Part shown: one piece after another, positions 16,925-26,077 of the stretch
How the letters are laid out: every line of letters begins with the position of its first letter
Numbering within the stretch: position 1 is the stretch's first letter
The notes under the pieces: model-generated
Seen by the model: the letters and a program-made list of their open reading frames with translations, nothing else
Told to the model about the DNA's origin: nothing
Database searches by the model: none
Made by a program: the position numbers and the translations under genes
Assembly: GCF_000215705.1 (NCBI RefSeq)
Contig: NC_015677.1
Location: 2,554,001 to 2,618,000, forward strand
Length of the DNA stretch: 64,000 nucleotides
Reading direction: 5' to 3'
Source of the DNA: Ramlibacter tataouinensis TTB310
Lineage (GTDB): Bacteria > Pseudomonadota > Gammaproteobacteria > Burkholderiales > Burkholderiaceae_C

Positions 16925-17401
16925 ATGCAAGGCGACCCCAAGATCATCCACCACCTCCAGGCGCAGCTTCGCAACGAGCTGACCGCCATCAACCAGTACT
17001 TCCTGCACTACCGCATCCTGAAGCACTGGGGCCTGGGCAAGCTGGCCAAGAGGGAGTACGAGGAATCGATCGGCGAGATGAAGCATGCGGACCGCCTGAT
17101 GGCCCGCATCCTCATGCTCGACGGCCTGCCCAACCTGCAGGACCTGGGCAAGCTGCTGATCGGGGAGGACGTCCCAGAGATCCTCAACTGCGACCTGCGC
17201 AGCGAGCGCGGCGCGCAGATCACCATCAAGGAAGGCATCGCCCACTGCGAGGCCCTGCGCGACTATGTCTCGCGCGACATCCTGGAGGAGATCCTCAAGG
17301 ACACCGAGGAGCACATCGACTTCCTGGAGACCCAGATCGACCTGATCACCAAGGTCGGGCTGCAGAACTACCTGCAGTCGCAGATGGACGAAACCAGCTA
17401 A
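16925..17401 (+). CDS. bfr: Bacterioferritin
   Basis: 158-residue haem-containing ferritin, a 24-mer iron store. Expected ferroxidase ligands Glu18, Glu51, His54, Glu94 and His130 are present, as is haem-ligand Met52 (EMKHADRLM). The position of E. coli Glu127 is Thr here (ILKDTEEHIDFLE), which would alter one iron site unless a neighbouring Glu takes over. It sits between ahpF and the Fur-controlled receptor genes, fitting combined iron and peroxide handling. Bfd, which frees its iron, is encoded 12 kb downstream at 29775. Confidence 0.95.
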   Translation: MQGDPKIIHHLQAQLRNELTAINQYFLHYRILKHWGLGKLAKREYEESIGEMKHADRLMARILMLDGLPNLQDLGKLLIGEDVPEILNCDLRSERGAQITIKEGIAHCEALRDYVSRDILEEILKDTEEHIDFLETQIDLITKVGLQNYLQSQMDETS

Positions 17402-17451
17402 AGGCAGCGGTGCGCCGCCCCCGGGCGGCATCATGGCCTGGCAACAGGCTA

Positions 17452-17470
17452 AATGAGATCGATTCGCATT
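17452..17470 (+). promoter_or_regulatory. Fur box upstream of the Fiu-like receptor
   Basis: The 19-mer AATGAGATCGATTCGCATT is a near-palindrome matching the Fur operator pattern (GATAATGATAATCATTATC type) and nearly identical to the site at 29709. It lies about 100 bases before the receptor start codon. Confidence 0.75.
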
Positions 17471-17568
17471 TCTTCTGCTAACATGGCGCCCTCTTGAGGC
17501 CAGCCACGTAGCACGCAGCCAGCCTTCATCCCCGGCCCACCGGCCGGTCCATAACGATGGAGGTTTTC

Positions 17569-19797
17569 TTGGCTAAGTCCCGTTCGCGCGGGCCGGCACG
17601 CCGGCCTGTTTCCCGTCCCGCTTCGACACCGTCCAACGCTCCGCCGGCGGCCCTGCCGCTCGGCGCCCTGATGCTAGCGGCGTCCATGGGCAGCTTCGCC
17701 CAGACCGCGCCGGCGGGCGCCGGCGGCACCCTGCCCGCGGTGACCGTGCGCGAGCAGGCCGAGGTGCCGCAGACCAAGAACGACCTGCGCGTGCGACGCA
17801 CCGAGGTCGGCAAGGGGAACCAGGAGCTGCGCGACATCCCGCAGACCGTGACGGTGCAGACCGAGCGCCTGATCGACGACCGCAACCTGGACGACTTCCG
17901 GGAGGTGCTGCGCACCACCGCCGGCGTGACCTTCCAGGCCGGCGAGACCGGCGAGGAGGACGTGCGCCTGCGCGGCTTCTCGCTGCAGCAGGCCGGCGAC
18001 ATCTACCGGGACGGGCTGCGCGACGCGCCCCTGTACGAGCGCGACACGTTCAACGACGACCGCATCGAGGTGCTCAAGGGCTCGGCCTCCATGCTGTTCG
18101 GCAGGGGCTCCACCGGCGGCATCGTCAACCAGGCGAGCAAGCAGCCCTTCCTGATGGGCCAGCACGAGGTGGACTACACCATCGGCACGGGCCGGCTGCA
18201 CCGCCTGACCGGCGACTTCAACTTCCACACCGGCGAGAACGCGGCCTTCCGCCTCAACGCCATGGTGCACGAGGCCGAGAACTGGGGTGCCGAGCAGAGC
18301 AAGCGCGGCATCGCGCCCACCTACCGCTGGGGCATAGGCACGCGCGACGAGTTCTCGGTCGGCCTGTTCCACCTCGACAGCGAAGGCAGGCCGCTCTACA
18401 ACCATCCCTGGATCATCGAGGGCGGCGTGATCCAGCCGCTGCTGCCGGCGCGCAACTACTACGGCCTGGGCAACGACCGCCTGGACACCCGCGCCACCTT
18501 CGCCACCGTGTCGCACGTCCACCGCTTCGACCACGACGGCCAGCTCAAGACCCAGCTGCGGCACGGCCGCTACGAGCGCGACCTGCTGGCCAGCGCCATC
18601 GGCTTCGCCAGCCCCACCACGCGGGCCACCCTCAGCGACGCCACCGTGCTGCGCCGCACGCCCAAGGCGCGCACCGGCATCAGCGAGCTCACGCAGCTGG
18701 CGAGCGACTATTCCGGCAACTTCAACTGGGGCGGCCGCCGCCACGAGCTGCTGGCCGGGGTGGACCTGTACCGGGACGAGGCCAGGCGCAACAACAACTT
18801 CACCGCCGGCCTGGCGCCAGCGCCCACCACCACCGTGGGCACGCCGGACGACGGCGCGGTGCGCCCCGACACGCGCGGCCCCACGCCCTTCGACACCTTC
18901 GACGCCCGCAACATCGGCCTGTACGCGCAGGACCTGGTCAGCATCACGCCGACCGTCAAGCTGCTGGGGGGCCTGCGCTTCGACCACTTCAGGGCCTCGT
19001 TCGATCGCTTCAACGGCGCCACCGGCGAGCGCTCCGACAGCCTGTGGAGCCCGCGCGCCGGCCTGATCTGGCAGCCCGGCGACACGTCGTCGTACTACGT
19101 CTCCTACGGCACCTCGTACAACACCTCGGGCGACACCTACCAGTTCGCGCCCGCCGGCCCCAGCAACCGGCTGATCAACACCGCGCCGGAGAAGAGCCGC
19201 AACCTGGAGGTCGGCGCCAAGTGGGAGGTGTTCGACGGGCGCGCGCTGCTGGGAGTGGCGGCCTTCCACACCGAGAAGTACAACGAGCGCAACACCGACC
19301 CGGACACCACCGCCAGCCAGGAGCTGCTGTCCGGCAAGCGCCACGCCACCGGCATGGAGTTCAACCTGGCCGGCCGCTTCACGCCGCGCTGGGAGGTATT
19401 CTTCAACCACACCTGGATCCCGGAAGCGGAGATCGACGAGAGCAACGTGGTGGCGGCCGCCAACGGCGGCGGGTCGCAGGTGGAAGGCGACCGCCCCGCC
19501 CTCACCCCGCGCCACAGCGGCAGCCTGTGGACCACCTACCGCATCCTGCCCAAGCTGCGCGTCGGCGCCGGGGTGAATTACCGCGGCTCGCAGAACCCGG
19601 AAGGCGCCCGCAACATCCGCGCGGACAGCTTCTACACGGTGGACGCCATGGCGGAGTACAGCTTCACCGAGATGGTGTCGGCCAGGCTGAACCTCACCAA
19701 CCTCACCGACGAGCTGTACGCGGACGGGCTGTACCGGGGCTTCTACACGCCGGGCACGCCCCGGCGCGCCGAGCTGACGCTCAAGACCCTGTTCTGA
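17569..19797 (+). CDS. TonB-dependent siderophore receptor, Fiu-like
   Basis: 742-residue outer-membrane receptor for Fe3+-siderophores, resembling the catecholate receptor Fiu. An N-terminal signal region ends near SFAQ; a TonB-box-like LPAVTVRE follows, then the plug domain (IPQTVTVQTERLIDDRN, GRGSTGGIVNQ) and a 22-strand barrel ending in an aromatic (TLKTLF). I prefer the TTG at 17569, because GGAGG lies five bases before it and the protein begins MAKSRS; an ATG at 17557 is also in frame and overlaps that ribosome site. It has a Fur box and is followed 5 bases later by piuC, the usual partner of Fiu/PiuA receptors. Confidence 0.92.
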   Translation: MAKSRSRGPARRPVSRPASTPSNAPPAALPLGALMLAASMGSFAQTAPAGAGGTLPAVTVREQAEVPQTKNDLRVRRTEVGKGNQELRDIPQTVTVQTERLIDDRNLDDFREVLRTTAGVTFQAGETGEEDVRLRGFSLQQAGDIYRDGLRDAPLYERDTFNDDRIEVLKGSASMLFGRGSTGGIVNQASKQPFLMGQHEVDYTIGTGRLHRLTGDFNFHTGENAAFRLNAMVHEAENWGAEQSKRGIAPTYRWGIGTRDEFSVGLFHLDSEGRPLYNHPWIIEGGVIQPLLPARNYYGLGNDRLDTRATFATVSHVHRFDHDGQLKTQLRHGRYERDLLASAIGFASPTTRATLSDATVLRRTPKARTGISELTQLASDYSGNFNWGGRRHELLAGVDLYRDEARRNNNFTAGLAPAPTTTVGTPDDGAVRPDTRGPTPFDTFDARNIGLYAQDLVSITPTVKLLGGLRFDHFRASFDRFNGATGERSDSLWSPRAGLIWQPGDTSSYYVSYGTSYNTSGDTYQFAPAGPSNRLINTAPEKSRNLEVGAKWEVFDGRALLGVAAFHTEKYNERNTDPDTTASQELLSGKRHATGMEFNLAGRFTPRWEVFFNHTWIPEAEIDESNVVAAANGGGSQVEGDRPALTPRHSGSLWTTYRILPKLRVGAGVNYRGSQNPEGARNIRADSFYTVDAMAEYSFTEMVSARLNLTNLTDELYADGLYRGFYTPGTPRRAELTLKTLF

Positions 19798-19802
19798 GCC
19801 GG

Positions 19803-20492
19803 ATGCTGCTGCACCTGAAGAAGATCCTCAGGCCGGACGAGCGGGTGGCGGCCCGCGCCCTGCTCGGTGCGGATGCGCCCTGGATCGACGGGCGCAGCAG
19901 CGCGGGCGGGCAGGCCGTCAGCCGCAAGAACAACCAGCAGCTCCAGCAGGACAGCGAGGCCTGCCGCCGGCTGCAGGCCCTGGTGCTGGCCGCCGTCCAG
20001 CGCGATGCGCTGTTCTTCTCGGCGGCGCTGCCGCGCAAGATCTTCAACCCGCTGTTCAACCGGTACACAGGCGCCAGCAACCACTACGGCGCCCACATCG
20101 ACGGCGCCGTGCTGCACTCGCGCCACCCGGCCCAATGGGTGCGCAGCGACCTCTCGTGCACGCTGTTCCTGGCCGAGCCGCACGAGTACGACGGCGGCGA
20201 GCTGCTGATCCGGGAGGCCCAGGGCGAGCGCCGCTTCAAGCTGCCGGCCGGCGACATGCTGCTCTACCCCGGCTCCACGCTGCACGAGGTGACGCCGGTC
20301 ACGCGCGGCGCGCGCCTGGCCAGCTTCTTCTGGGTCGAGAGCATGGTGCGCGGCGCCGAGCAACGCCAGCTCCTGTTCGAGATGGACATGGCGCTGCTGC
20401 AGCTGCGCCGCTCGGCAGGCGAAGAAGACCCCTGCGTGGTCCGCCTCACCGGCACGTACCACAACCTGCTGCGGATGTGGGCCGACACGTGA
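19803..20492 (+). CDS. Fe(II)/2-oxoglutarate dioxygenase PiuC/YbiX
   Basis: 229-residue PKHD-type hydroxylase of the PiuC/YbiX family, commonly beside siderophore receptors. The iron ligands are visible as His98-x-Asp100 (HYGAHIDGAV) and His161 (STLHEVTPV), with 2-oxoglutarate-binding Arg171 (RGARLASFFW). SRKNNQQL and NRYTGASNHYG are family signatures. The substrate in vivo is not firmly known; modification of an imported siderophore is often proposed. The stop overlaps the GTG start of the next gene by 4 bases, so the two are probably translationally coupled. Confidence 0.93.
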   Translation: MLLHLKKILRPDERVAARALLGADAPWIDGRSSAGGQAVSRKNNQQLQQDSEACRRLQALVLAAVQRDALFFSAALPRKIFNPLFNRYTGASNHYGAHIDGAVLHSRHPAQWVRSDLSCTLFLAEPHEYDGGELLIREAQGERRFKLPAGDMLLYPGSTLHEVTPVTRGARLASFFWVESMVRGAEQRQLLFEMDMALLQLRRSAGEEDPCVVRLTGTYHNLLRMWADT

Positions 20493-21619
20493 GCGCGCCG
20501 CTCGCCCTGCAGCAGATCCCGCCGGATGTCTTCAGCGCCGGCGACTACGAGGCCCATGCCCGACGCGCGCTGGACGCCAACGCCTGGGCCTATTTCAGCT
20601 CGCATGCCGGCGACGGCCTCACGCTGCGCGCCAACCGCGCCGCCTGGGACGGCCTGGCGCTGCTGCCGCGGGTGCTGCGCCCGGTGCAGGGCCTGGGAAC
20701 CGCCTGCACGCTGCTCGGCCGCGAGTGGCCGTCGCCCCTGCTGGTGGCGCCCATGGCCTTGCAGCGCCTGGCGCACCCCGACGGCGAACTGGCCACCGCG
20801 GTGGCCGCCTCGGCCCAGGGCGCCGGGATGGTGGTGAGCTGCGAGGCCAGCCTGCTGCTGGAGGACGTGGCGGCGCCGGTCCGCGGCAACGCCGGCCGCG
20901 GACCGCTGTGGTTCCAGCTGCATTTCCTGCCGGACCGCGGTGCCATGCTGGAGCTGGTGCGGCGGGCGGAGGCGGCCGGTTACGAGGCGCTGGTGGTCAC
21001 GGTGGACGCCGCCGTGCGGGCCGCGCGCGGCGCCGAACAGCGCGCCGGCTTCCGGCTGCCGCCGGGCATCGCCAGGGTGAACCTGCCGCCGCAAGGACCG
21101 GCGCCGTCCGACCTGCGCGGCCTGCTGTCCCAGGCACCCGGCTGGGACGACCTGGGGTGGCTGCGCGGGCAGACCCGCCTGCCGCTGGTGCTCAAGGGCG
21201 TGCTGCATCCGCAGGATGCATGCGAGGCCGCCGCCCTGGGCGTGGACGCCATTGTCGTGTCCAACCATGGCGGCCGCACGCTGGACGGCGTGCCGGCTAC
21301 GGCCGTGATGCTGCCGCGCGTCGCCGATGCGCTCGGCGGCCGCCTGCCGCTGCTGGTGGACGGCGGCATCCGCCACGGCACCGACGTGCTGAAGGCGCTT
21401 GCCCTGGGTGCGCGCGCCGTGCTGGTGGGCCGGCCGGTGCTGTGGGCTCTGGCCACCGCCGGCGCGGCCGGCGTGGCCCACGTGCTGCGCCTGCTGCACG
21501 ACGAGCTGGAGATCGTCATGGCCCGGTGCGGCTGCAGCGCGCCGGACCAGGCCGGCCCCGGGCTGCTGGTCCCCGCGCCCCCACCCTTTCCCCCCAACCC
21601 GAACGGAGACATGACATGA
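20489..21619 (+). CDS. FMN-dependent 2-hydroxyacid oxidase/dehydrogenase (LldD/glycolate-oxidase family)
   Basis: 376-residue alpha-hydroxy-acid oxidising flavoenzyme with a TIM-barrel fold. Family landmarks are PLLVAPMALQRLAHPDGE, the active-site VVSNHGGRTLDGVPA with its catalytic His and Arg, and the FMN-phosphate segment LLVDGGIRHGTDVLKALALGARAVLVGRP. The GTG at 20489 overlaps the piuC stop (GTGA), and its own stop overlaps the next receptor start (ATGA), so it is locked into a receptor operon. The substrate is unknown; the setting suggests a hydroxycarboxylate siderophore or its breakdown product rather than plain lactate. That is inference. Confidence 0.85.
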   Translation: MSAPLALQQIPPDVFSAGDYEAHARRALDANAWAYFSSHAGDGLTLRANRAAWDGLALLPRVLRPVQGLGTACTLLGREWPSPLLVAPMALQRLAHPDGELATAVAASAQGAGMVVSCEASLLLEDVAAPVRGNAGRGPLWFQLHFLPDRGAMLELVRRAEAAGYEALVVTVDAAVRAARGAEQRAGFRLPPGIARVNLPPQGPAPSDLRGLLSQAPGWDDLGWLRGQTRLPLVLKGVLHPQDACEAAALGVDAIVVSNHGGRTLDGVPATAVMLPRVADALGGRLPLLVDGGIRHGTDVLKALALGARAVLVGRPVLWALATAGAAGVAHVLRLLHDELEIVMARCGCSAPDQAGPGLLVPAPPPFPPNPNGDMT

Positions 21620-23733
21620 AGAAAAAATCCCACCCTGCCCTCGCCCGCACCCGGACCGGCCAGGCCGCCCTCCTTCTCATCGCATCCTGCGGCACGGCGC
21701 TGGCCCAGACCACGGCCGCGCCCGAGCGCTCGCTGGGCGAGGTGCGCGTGACCGGCGATAGCCAGCGCAGCTTCAGCTCGCGCAACGTGCAGGTGGGCGC
21801 CTTCCGCGACCAGGACCCGCTGGACGTGCCCCTGACCAACAACGTGGTCACGCGCGAGGTGCTGGACGCGCAGCAGGCCGGCTCGGTGTACGAAGCGCTG
21901 CGCAACACCGCAGGCGTGACCCGCTCCCAGCTGTCGGGCTCCACCTACGACAACATCTCCATCCGCGGCATCCTGGTGGAGAACCGCGGCAACTACCGGC
22001 TCAACGGCAGCCTGCCGGTGATCAACCTGATCGACATCCCGCTGGAAAACAAGGAGCGGGTCGAGGTGCTCAAGGGCGCCTCGTCACTGTACTACGGCCT
22101 GGTGCCGCCCAGCGGCATCGTCAACTTCGTCACCAAGCGGGCCGGCACCGCCCCGGTGACCAGCATCGCCAGCTCGGTCAACCAGCACGGCGGCTTCGAC
22201 CTGCATGCCGACGTGGGCCGGCGCTTCGCCGACGGCAGCATGGGCCTGCGCGTCAACGCCCTGGCCGGCCAGGTGGACTACGGCATAGCCAACTTCGACG
22301 GCGACCGCCGCCTGTTCTCGGTCGCCTACGACTGGCGCGTCACGCCCGGCTTCACCCTGCGTGCCGACCTGGAGCACTACCGCAAGGACGTGAGCGAGCA
22401 GGCCGCCATCGCCAACCCGGCGGCGGTGGGCGGCGTCATCACCCTGCCGCCCGTGCCGGACAACCGGCGCAACCTGGCCGGCGCCTGGCAGCGCTACGAC
22501 GCGCGGGCCACCAACGCCCTGCTGCGCGGCGACCTGGCCCTGGGCGACCACTGGGTGCTGACGCTGGAGATCGGCCGCGCCGAGACCGAGCGCGACCGGC
22601 GCTTCTCGCAGCTCAACGGCCTGAACGTGGCCACCGGCGTCGGCACCCTGGCCATCTTCTTCGGCGAGAACCAACGCTACGTCAACACCAACCACCGGGC
22701 CGAGACCACCGGCCGCTTCGGCACCGGCCCCGTGCAGCACGAACTCACCGTCGGCTACACCTACAACCGGCGCGAGGCCTACTCCGGCGAGAGCGCGCCC
22801 ACCGCCAACGTGCCGCAGAACCTCTACGATCCCATCGTGCCGGCGCCGATCAACCCCGCGGCGTTCACGCCGGGCACCGACTCGGCGATCGAGGACAAGG
22901 GCCTGTACGTGTTCGACCGCCTGACGCTGGGCGAGCGCTGGCAGCTGCTGGCGGGGCTGCGCGCGGCCGACTACAGCAACACCGGCCCCACCTCGCGCTA
23001 CAGCGCGAGCAAGACCTCGCCCAACCTGTCGGTGCTGTACAAGCTGCGGCCCGACACCACCCTGTACGCCAGCTACCTCGAAGGCCTGGAGGAGACCGGC
23101 ACCGCGCCGGCCAACCGCGCCAACGCGGGCGAGATCCTGGCGCCGTCGGTGAACAAGCAGCGCGAGATCGGCCTGAAGACGCGGGCCCTGGCCAACCTGC
23201 TGACCCAGGTCTCGCTGTTCCAGATCGACCGCCCGCAGACCTCGATCGACGCGGGCAACCGCTTCATCCTGGGCGGCGAGAGCCGTTACCGCGGCCTCGA
23301 GGCCTCGGCCAGCGGCGAGATCGGCCACAACTTCTCGGCCATCGCGTCGGCGCTGCTGCTGGACGCCGAGATCGTGCGCGTGGGCACGGCCAACGCGGGC
23401 GAGCTGGGCCGCACGCCGGAGAACACGCCCCGGCGCACCTTCAGCCTGTTCGGCGAATGGCGGCTGCCGCAGGTGGCCGGCCTGTTCCTCAACGCCGGCG
23501 CCTACTACGTGGGCGAGCGGCCCGTCAACAACCTGAACCAGGCCTACGTGGGCAGCTACACCACGCTCTCGCTGGGTGCGCGCTACGTCACGCAGGTCTC
23601 CGGCCGCAACCTCACGCTGCAGGCCAACCTGGACAACGCCGCCGACCGCGACTACTGGGCCACGGCCGGCAACGGCCTGCTGGGCACCGGCGCGCCGCGC
23701 ACCCTGCGCGTGGCCGCCAAGATCGACCTGTGA
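21616..23733 (+). CDS. TonB-dependent siderophore receptor
   Basis: 705-residue outer-membrane receptor. A clear signal peptide (MKKKSHPALA through CGTALAQ) precedes a TonB-box-like SLGEVRVTG, the plug (VTREVLDAQQAGSVYEALRN, YDNISIRGI, VEVLKGASSLYYG, PPSGIVNFVTKRAG) and a beta-barrel ending TLRVAAKIDL. It belongs to the siderophore-receptor family but not obviously to a ligand-defined group. The ATG overlaps the oxidase stop (ATGA) and the stop overlaps the PepSY gene start (TGATG), so this is the third gene of a tightly coupled operon. Confidence 0.92.
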   Translation: MKKKSHPALARTRTGQAALLLIASCGTALAQTTAAPERSLGEVRVTGDSQRSFSSRNVQVGAFRDQDPLDVPLTNNVVTREVLDAQQAGSVYEALRNTAGVTRSQLSGSTYDNISIRGILVENRGNYRLNGSLPVINLIDIPLENKERVEVLKGASSLYYGLVPPSGIVNFVTKRAGTAPVTSIASSVNQHGGFDLHADVGRRFADGSMGLRVNALAGQVDYGIANFDGDRRLFSVAYDWRVTPGFTLRADLEHYRKDVSEQAAIANPAAVGGVITLPPVPDNRRNLAGAWQRYDARATNALLRGDLALGDHWVLTLEIGRAETERDRRFSQLNGLNVATGVGTLAIFFGENQRYVNTNHRAETTGRFGTGPVQHELTVGYTYNRREAYSGESAPTANVPQNLYDPIVPAPINPAAFTPGTDSAIEDKGLYVFDRLTLGERWQLLAGLRAADYSNTGPTSRYSASKTSPNLSVLYKLRPDTTLYASYLEGLEETGTAPANRANAGEILAPSVNKQREIGLKTRALANLLTQVSLFQIDRPQTSIDAGNRFILGGESRYRGLEASASGEIGHNFSAIASALLLDAEIVRVGTANAGELGRTPENTPRRTFSLFGEWRLPQVAGLFLNAGAYYVGERPVNNLNQAYVGSYTTLSLGARYVTQVSGRNLTLQANLDNAADRDYWATAGNGLLGTGAPRTLRVAAKIDL

Positions 23734-24806
23734 TGCGCCCGGCCCTGCGCCGTGCGTGGTGGCGCCTGCATCGCTGGGTGGGCCTGAGCCTGGGGCTTGT
23801 GCTGGCGGCGGTGGCGCTCACCGGCGCCCTGCTGATCGTCTGGAAGCCGGTGGACCGCTGGCTCAACCCGGCGCTGTTCGCGGCCGCCACGCCGGATGCG
23901 CCGCCGGCGCCGCTGGACGCGGCCCGCGCCACCCTGCGCCAGGCCTACGGGCCCGCGTCCGCCTTCACGCTGCGCCCGCCGCGCGAGTCTGGCGACACGC
24001 TGTGGGCGTACGTGGACGGCGCCTTCCACGGCCTGGCCTACCTCGATCCCTCCACGGCCCGGTTGCTCGGCCAGCGCGGCGAGCACGAGGGCGCGGCGAA
24101 CTGGATGTTCGAGCTGCACAGCGCGCTGCTGCTGGGCGAGGCCGGCCGCGGTGTGATGGCGGTGCTGGCCGCGACCTACTTCTTCCTGCTGGCCACGGGC
24201 GCGGTGCTGTGGTGGCCCCGCCAGTGGCGGCAGGCCCTGGCGGTGCAGCTGCGCGGCGGGCTCACGCGCGCGCTGTTCGACCTGCACAAGGCCGGCGGCG
24301 CGCTGCTGGGCCTGTTCATCGCCGTCTCCATCGCCAGCGGCGTGTGGATGGCCTGGAAGCCGCTGTCGGCCTGGGTCACGGTAATGGCCGGGCACACGCC
24401 GCTGACTCCGCCGCGCGTCCCCGCTCCGGCCGGCAAGGATGCTTCCCTGGACGCCATGGCGGCCCAGGCGCGGCGGCTGTTTCCGGACGCGCGCATCGGC
24501 TACATCGGGGTGCCGCCCGCCGCCGACCAGCCGGTGCGCCTGCGCCTGAAGCTGCCGGCCGACCCGCACCCGAACGGCCTGACCTCGCTGTACTTCCACC
24601 CGGGCTCGGGCGAGCTGCTGGCGGTGCACCGCTTCGACCGGTTGCAGGCCGGCGCCCGCCACACCTCCTGGATCTACCCCCTGCACATCGGCGAGCTGGG
24701 CGGGCCCTGGCACAAGGCCGCGAACGCCGCGCTCGGCTTCGCGCTGGCCGGCCTGGGCATCAGCGGGCTGTGGCTGTGGTGGCGCCGGCGGCGGCGCCTG
24801 CGCTGA
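23733..24806 (+). CDS. PepSY-associated transmembrane protein (siderophore iron-release type)
   Basis: 357-residue inner-membrane protein of the PepSY_TM family. It has an N-terminal WWRLHRWVGLSLGLVLAAVALTG helix, later helices at about 140-162, 188-212 and the C-terminus, and histidines in membrane segments (RLHRW, FELHSALLLG, FDLHKAGGALLG, YPLHIGELG), a pattern that in relatives binds haem or metal. Relatives beside receptors (such as FpvG) reduce ferric siderophores on the periplasmic side. The ATG overlaps the receptor stop codon by one base, so it probably serves the receptor's ferric complex. Confidence 0.85.
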   Translation: MRPALRRAWWRLHRWVGLSLGLVLAAVALTGALLIVWKPVDRWLNPALFAAATPDAPPAPLDAARATLRQAYGPASAFTLRPPRESGDTLWAYVDGAFHGLAYLDPSTARLLGQRGEHEGAANWMFELHSALLLGEAGRGVMAVLAATYFFLLATGAVLWWPRQWRQALAVQLRGGLTRALFDLHKAGGALLGLFIAVSIASGVWMAWKPLSAWVTVMAGHTPLTPPRVPAPAGKDASLDAMAAQARRLFPDARIGYIGVPPAADQPVRLRLKLPADPHPNGLTSLYFHPGSGELLAVHRFDRLQAGARHTSWIYPLHIGELGGPWHKAANAALGFALAGLGISGLWLWWRRRRRLR

Positions 24807-24832
24807 GGTTGATTGGTTGGGTACCGCAGGCA

Positions 24833-24851
24833 AATACGAATGACTCGCAAT
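24833..24851 (+). promoter_or_regulatory. Fur box upstream of the imelysin operon
   Basis: The 19-mer AATACGAATGACTCGCAAT keeps the core of the Fur boxes at 17452 and 29709 and lies 38 bases before the imelysin ATG. It suggests that this operon is separately iron-repressed. Confidence 0.65.
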
Positions 24852-24889
24852 TGCAATATGCTACGGACCTTCCCGCACCAACCCCGACC

Positions 24890-26077
24890 ATGAACAAGAC
24901 CTTCGTCCTGGCCGCCCTGGTGGCGGCCTGCGCGGCCGCCCCGCGGGTCCAAGCGCAGCCCGCCGCACCCGCCAGCAGCAGCCCGGCCACCGCCTATGGC
25001 CCGGTCGCGGCGCACTACGCCGCCCTGGTGCATGCCAGCTACGCCGACACGTTGGCGGCTGCACAGGCGATGCAGCAGGCGGTGACGGCCTTCCTGAAGT
25101 CGCCGGGCGCCGAGACGCAGGCCGCGGCCCGCAAGGCCTGGCTGGCCGCGCGCGAGCTGTACGGCCAGACCGAGGCCTACCGCTTCTACGGCGGACCGAT
25201 CGACGACGACGACGGACCCGAGGGCCGCATCAACGCCTGGCCGATGGACGAGTCGTACGTGGACGGCGTCGACGGCCGGCCCGGCAGCGGACTCATCAAC
25301 AATCGCAAGCAGCCCCTCACCAGCAAGGCGCTGGCTGCGCTCAACGAGCGCGGCGGCGAGGAGAACATCGCCACCGGCTGGCACGCCATCGAGTTCATGC
25401 TGTGGGGCCAGGACCTGTCGGAGACCGGTCCCGGCAACCGCGGCTTCGAAGACTTCGTGGACGGCAAGGCGCCCAACGCCGACCGCCGCCGCCAGTACCT
25501 GGCGCTGACCACCGGGCTGCTGGTCGACGACCTGTCCTCGCTGGTGCGCGCCTGGGCGCCGGGCGCCAAGGGCAACTACCGCGCGCGCTTCGAGCAGGGC
25601 GGCCGCGAGTCGGTGCGCCGCATGCTGGTGGGACTGGGCTCGCTGTCGCGCGGCGAGCTGGCCGGCGAGCGGCTGGAGGTGGCGCTGGCCAGCCAGGACC
25701 AGGAAGACGAGCACAGCTGCTTTTCCGACAACACACACCGCGATGCCGTGGCCAACGCCCGCGGCATCCAGAACGTGTGGCTGGGCGAGTGGCGCCGCCC
25801 GGACGGCAGCGTGCTGCGCGGCCCCTCGCTGCGGGAGCTGGTGGCCGCCCGCGACGCGCCGCTGGCCGAGCGCACCACGCGGCAGGTCGCGGCCTCGGTG
25901 GCGGCCGCGGAGGGCATCCGCGCGCCCTTCGACCAGGAGATCCGCGGCGACCGCAACGCGCCCGGACGCCAGCGCGTGCAGGCCACCATCGACAGCTTGA
26001 GCCAGCAGGCAAGGGACCTGGTGGCCTCGGCGGCGGCCATGGGCATCACCCAGCTGACCCTGGTGCAGCCCAAGTGA
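24890..26077 (+). CDS. Imelysin family protein (IrpA-like, GxHxxE)
   Basis: 395-residue secreted/periplasmic protein of the imelysin (peptidase M75) family, related to iron-regulated IrpA. A cleavable signal peptide ends near RVQAQ. The fold's GxHxxE motif is intact: Gly163, His165 and Glu168 in TGWHAIEFMLWGQD. Conserved DGPEGRINAWPMDESY and ASQDQEDEHSCFSDNTH blocks are present. Imelysins are thought to bind iron or haem rather than act as proteases. First gene of imelysin/DUF1111/imelysin/DUF1513, with its own Fur box; the stop overlaps the next GTG start. Confidence 0.93.
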   Translation: MNKTFVLAALVAACAAAPRVQAQPAAPASSSPATAYGPVAAHYAALVHASYADTLAAAQAMQQAVTAFLKSPGAETQAAARKAWLAARELYGQTEAYRFYGGPIDDDDGPEGRINAWPMDESYVDGVDGRPGSGLINNRKQPLTSKALAALNERGGEENIATGWHAIEFMLWGQDLSETGPGNRGFEDFVDGKAPNADRRRQYLALTTGLLVDDLSSLVRAWAPGAKGNYRARFEQGGRESVRRMLVGLGSLSRGELAGERLEVALASQDQEDEHSCFSDNTHRDAVANARGIQNVWLGEWRRPDGSVLRGPSLRELVAARDAPLAERTTRQVAASVAAAEGIRAPFDQEIRGDRNAPGRQRVQATIDSLSQQARDLVASAAAMGITQLTLVQPK

